Below, piece by piece: positions 61,850 through 64,000 of a DNA stretch of 64,000 nt. The stretch spans positions 109,371 through 173,370 of the forward strand of contig JAFZSN010000011.1 in assembly GCA_017619315.1 (NCBI GenBank), read 5' to 3'. The notes beneath the pieces were generated by a model. The model did no database searches and was not told the origin of the DNA. It saw nothing but the letters and a program-made list of their open reading frames with translations. Source of the DNA: Candidatus Saccharimonadota bacterium. Its GTDB lineage: Bacteria; Patescibacteriota; Saccharimonadia; Saccharimonadales; Saccharimonadaceae. The translations under genes and the position numbers were made by a program. The first letter of the stretch is position 1; each line of letters begins with the position of its first letter.

Positions 61850-62611
61850 TTAAACAGCAGTGTATCCACCATCAACCGGCATGATTAGCCCAGTAACGTA
61901 CGAAGCCTCTTTTGAAGCGAGGAATACCACGGCGGCGTCCAGCTCGCCCGGTTTACCATACCTTTGCATCGGCACATGTGTCTTAGCGAACTCCTGGAAT
62001 CGGTCGGTATCAAGCACCGCCTTGGTGAGCTCGGTCTCGAAGTATCCTGGACAAATCGCATTACAAGTAATTCCCTCTGTTGCGAGTTCAGCCGCCACAG
62101 CACGCGTGAAATTAACTACAGCGCCTTTTGACGCATGATAGGCGACAGTATGAATTTCGGTGTTGCCGACTAGTCCATACATCGAAGCGATATTGATAAT
62201 GCGGCCATAATTATTCTTTTTCATGATGTTAGCAAAGGCGCGAGTCATCTTAAAGACACTCGTCTCATCTGTGGCGATAGTAAAATCCCATTCTTCGTCA
62301 GTCATCTCGAGAACACCCTTATCTTTCGATGCCCCAGCACAGTTAAGCAAAATATCTACTCTACCCAAATCCTTTTCGACAGATTCCGCAACATTATTAA
62401 TGTTATCGGTATCAGTCACATCACATTTATAGATAAAAACAGCAGGAGAACCAGCCTCCTCCAACTTAGGTTTAAATTCCTCTAGTCTTTCGATTCTGCG
62501 TGCCAAAATAGCGAGCTTAGCACCTTGTCTAGCAAGAGCCAAGGCCATTTGCTGCCCAAGCCCCGAAGAGGCGCCTGTTACAACGGCAACTTGATTTTTT
62601 AAGTCAAACAT
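61850..62611 (-). CDS. Short-chain dehydrogenase/reductase, FabG-like
   Basis: A 253-residue NAD(P)-dependent oxidoreductase. The cofactor motif is VVTGASSGLGQQ (TGxxxGxG), NCAG marks the active-site strand, the catalytic Ser is in NIASMYG and Tyr-Lys in YHASKGAVVNF; NAICPGYFETEL and the end VTGLIMPVDGGYTAV are typical. The sequence resembles gluconate 5-dehydrogenase and FabG-type enzymes, so the substrate is not fixed. AAAGGAG precedes the ATG; TATAAT lies about 20 bases upstream. Confidence 0.92.
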   Translation of the reverse strand: MFDLKNQVAVVTGASSGLGQQMALALARQGAKLAILARRIERLEEFKPKLEEAGSPAVFIYKCDVTDTDNINNVAESVEKDLGRVDILLNCAGASKDKGVLEMTDEEWDFTIATDETSVFKMTRAFANIMKKNNYGRIINIASMYGLVGNTEIHTVAYHASKGAVVNFTRAVAAELATEGITCNAICPGYFETELTKAVLDTDRFQEFAKTHVPMQRYGKPGELDAAVVFLASKEASYVTGLIMPVDGGYTAV

Positions 62612-62660
62612 AAACTCCTTTCTGATTCAATTATAACAATAAAAAGCCAAAAAATAAACG

Positions 62661-62698
62661 AAAAAGAAAACTAGCAGCCATTAATGACTGCTAGTTTC
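62661..62698 (-). terminator. Terminator between the tRNA fragment and the SDR gene
   Basis: GAAACTAGCAG...CTGCTAGTTTTC followed by TTTTT on the minus strand. It would end transcripts coming from the recombinase or the tRNA-Thr fragment. Confidence 0.75.
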
Positions 62699-62711
62699 AA
62701 GATTATACATC

Positions 62712-62756
62712 TGGAGCCGCGAACGAGACTTGAACTCGTGACCTCATCCTTACCAT
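62712..62756 (-). other. 3' half of a tRNA-Thr(GGU), probable attachment site
   Basis: Reading the minus strand from 62756: anticodon loop ATGGTAA (GGT), stem GGATG, variable AGGTC, T arm ACGAG-TTCAAGT-CTCGT, acceptor TCGCGGC, T, CCA. The matching 5' half (CATCC stem, D arm, GCCGCGA) is absent; the sequence before the loop is different. The segment upstream has an inverted copy, CCTTACC (minus strand, near 62790), facing GGTAAGG of the loop. A tyrosine recombinase gene lies 250 bases away. A TATAAT at about 62930 could drive a transcript across this stretch. Nothing else is seen between 62757 and 63003. Confidence 0.75.
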
Positions 62757-63003
62757 GATAGCACCTAGCCAATTGCTAGTTCTATAAGGTAAGGTACGAG
62801 ATTGCAGTTCAATACCGCTCGACGACTCAACGTCAACTTACCGCTATTGGTTTTGTAATCTTTACCGAAAGCTTAAGATTCGCACCTGTAAACTACGAAT
62901 CCTTTTTATTAAACTTCCTACACTAATTATACCATAGAAAACGAAAAAAATTCCAAATTCCATTAAAAATCAGCCCACTTTTGACTGATTTTAGTAGGCT
63001 GCA

Positions 63004-63909
63004 TTATGCGACCGCAATAGTAGTATGTTTGGCCATATGAATCGCTTTGAGATCCTCGTCGACAACATGAGTATAAGTCATTGTAGTTTGGATACTCTCA
63101 TGGCCGAGAAACTCCTTAACGTAGACAATATTAGTATTATTGCGAAGTAGATCCGTGGCGAACGAGTGCCTCAATGTGTGCGGATGAACTGACTTGCGTA
63201 AACCTGCTTTTTCAGCACTATTCTTAACTACCATTTGGACGACTTCATTTGAGATCCTGGCATATTTATTCTTTTCCGAAACAAACAGCGCCGGACAATT
63301 ATCGTTCCGTAAGGCCATATACTCATCAATGTATTTATGGGTTTCGTCATCCATAAAACAAAGACGCGATTTATTGCCCTTTCCGATAATAGTGAATGTA
63401 TTATCCCCTGGCTTAATCTGACAGGCATTAATTGCGCACAGCTCACCATTGCGAACACCGGAACTAAAAAGCAACGAAAGCATAGCGCGATTACGATACC
63501 TTTTGAATTTCGAGTAGCCGGGAGATTTCTTAAATGTAGCTTGGATCAACTTCTTAACTTCATCTACCTCAAGAAAATCGACGACCGTTGCATCCCTTTT
63601 TGGAATCCCGATCAACTCGTGGTTAATAACTGGATAACCCTTTAATTGGAGATGCTTAACAACGACGCGCAATTTAATGATGTAACCGCGGACCGTGTTG
63701 GGCTTCTTATTTTTGGATAGCCAATCTTTCCACCTACGAATCTTGTCAAAATCTAATTCGGACATCATGATATCCTCGCCGAAAAACTCAAGGAGTAGCC
63801 TGAGAGCTAAACCATGCATTTCTTCGGTACGATCCGACTGATTCTTATATACTATTTGTTCCACCCTAAACAGCTCGAAAGCCTCAGTTAATGAAATATC
63901 TGGCTTCAT
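63004..63909 (-). CDS. Tyrosine recombinase/integrase (Xer-like)
   Basis: A 301-residue site-specific recombinase. The N-terminal SAM-like core-binding domain spans about 1-100. Catalytic residues in this numbering: R153 (SSGVRNGEL), a lysine in IGKGNKSRL, H244 and R247 (HPHTLRHSFAT), H270 (FLGHESIQTT) and nucleophile Y279 (TMTYTHV). The start at 63909 has AAAGGAC six bases upstream. It resembles XerC/D in size, so chromosome-dimer resolution is an alternative, but its place beside a partial tRNA suggests an element integrase. Confidence 0.9.
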   Translation of the reverse strand: MKPDISLTEAFELFRVEQIVYKNQSDRTEEMHGLALRLLLEFFGEDIMMSELDFDKIRRWKDWLSKNKKPNTVRGYIIKLRVVVKHLQLKGYPVINHELIGIPKRDATVVDFLEVDEVKKLIQATFKKSPGYSKFKRYRNRAMLSLLFSSGVRNGELCAINACQIKPGDNTFTIIGKGNKSRLCFMDDETHKYIDEYMALRNDNCPALFVSEKNKYARISNEVVQMVVKNSAEKAGLRKSVHPHTLRHSFATDLLRNNTNIVYVKEFLGHESIQTTMTYTHVVDEDLKAIHMAKHTTIAVA

Positions 63910-64000
63910 TATTGTCCTTTCTGCTAGGCGAAGCCAGTCTCTCAAACTAACTGCGGCTAGCGTTAGTTCCTAATTGATGAGATAACAACCAAGACAGATA

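Larger units (their letters stand above)
62712..64000. mobile_element. Left edge of a candidate element integrated at tRNA-Thr(GGU)
   Basis: A tRNA 3' half at one side and a tyrosine recombinase just inside it fit an integrated element whose other end, with the intact tRNA, lies beyond the right edge of the window. Only the recombinase gene of the putative cargo is visible. Confidence 0.45.

Noticed and set aside
62712-62930. tmRNA or an intron-containing tRNA
   Set aside because: The transcript-like stretch ends in a tRNA 3' half with CCA, but there is no tag-peptide frame, no 5' acceptor strand matching TCGCGGC, no D arm of the 5' exon, and no group I core motifs. A partial tRNA at an attachment site is simpler.
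63004-63909. XerC/D chromosome-dimer recombinase as the only reading of the integrase
   Set aside because: Possible by size and motifs, but the neighbouring tRNA half-gene favours an element integrase, and no dif-like site was recognised. Kept as an alternative only.
1-64000. Recoding of UGA as glycine, as in SR1/Gracilibacteria
   Set aside because: TGA serves as the stop of several intact genes, for example the ATGA overlaps at 17428-17431 and 44949-44952, and proteins end where expected.

Overview
The window looks like a chromosome segment of a Patescibacteria/CPR bacterium, most like Candidatus Saccharibacteria (TM7). This is inferred from gene content and protein character and was not confirmed by any search. 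The supporting signs are very compact coding, a ribosomal protein L33 without cysteines, a DnaX without its zinc module, many leaderless genes (TATAAT 6-7 bases before ATG), several large or unfamiliar surface proteins, and a VTC/DUF4956/beta-helix operon. TGA is used as an ordinary stop codon, so this is not a UGA-recoding lineage.

Layout. 0-5.3 kb (minus): unknown 173-aa gene, dnaX, dnaB, a GT39-like membrane protein, ybaB, recR. 5.4-9.4 kb: thioredoxin-fold membrane protein, SufS-like cysteine desulfurase, rplL/rplJ with an L10 leader, a membrane protein. 9.4-12.6 kb: rplA, a frameshifted unknown gene, rplK, nusG, secE, each block with its own terminator and promoter. 12.7-19.5 kb: GT35 phosphorylase, an unknown protein, tRNA-Gln, a 570-base non-coding stretch with a candidate small RNA, a MacB-type ABC transporter and a GH13 enzyme. 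19.7-31.8 kb: cell-surface and polymer region (VTC domain protein, DUF4956, beta-helix protein, 7TM protein, CAP protein, serine hydrolase, CapA, GH97, sortase, metallopeptidase, polysaccharide deacetylase). 31.8-45.4 kb: tRNA-Trp, GT4 and GH57, L33, UvrD-like helicase-nuclease, gpsA, nrdD/nrdG, iscS/iscU. 45.4-49 kb: small accessory genes, two of them behind consensus sigma70 promoters, one with a 180-nt structured leader. 49-55 kb: tRNA-Val, prfA, prmC, HtrA, lepB, rmuC. 54.9-60.9 kb: a 1993-aa secreted multidomain protein ending in a tyrosine-phosphatase-like domain. 61-64 kb: tRNA-Thr(UGU) followed by three hairpin repeats, rubrerythrin, SDR, then a 3' half of tRNA-Thr(GGU) beside a tyrosine recombinase, probably the edge of an integrated element that continues beyond the window.

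How the genes fit together. GT35, GH13, GH97, GT4 and GH57 suggest storage or scavenging of alpha-glucans. CapA, sortase, deacetylase, serine hydrolase, CAP, HtrA, signal peptidase and the giant protein fit envelope remodelling and host contact in an epibiont. NrdD/NrdG with NrdR-like boxes and rubrerythrin suggest a low-oxygen lifestyle, but NrdD ends before the glycyl-radical motif. Zinc-site cysteines are missing in RecR, DnaX and NrdD, which is a recurring oddity here.
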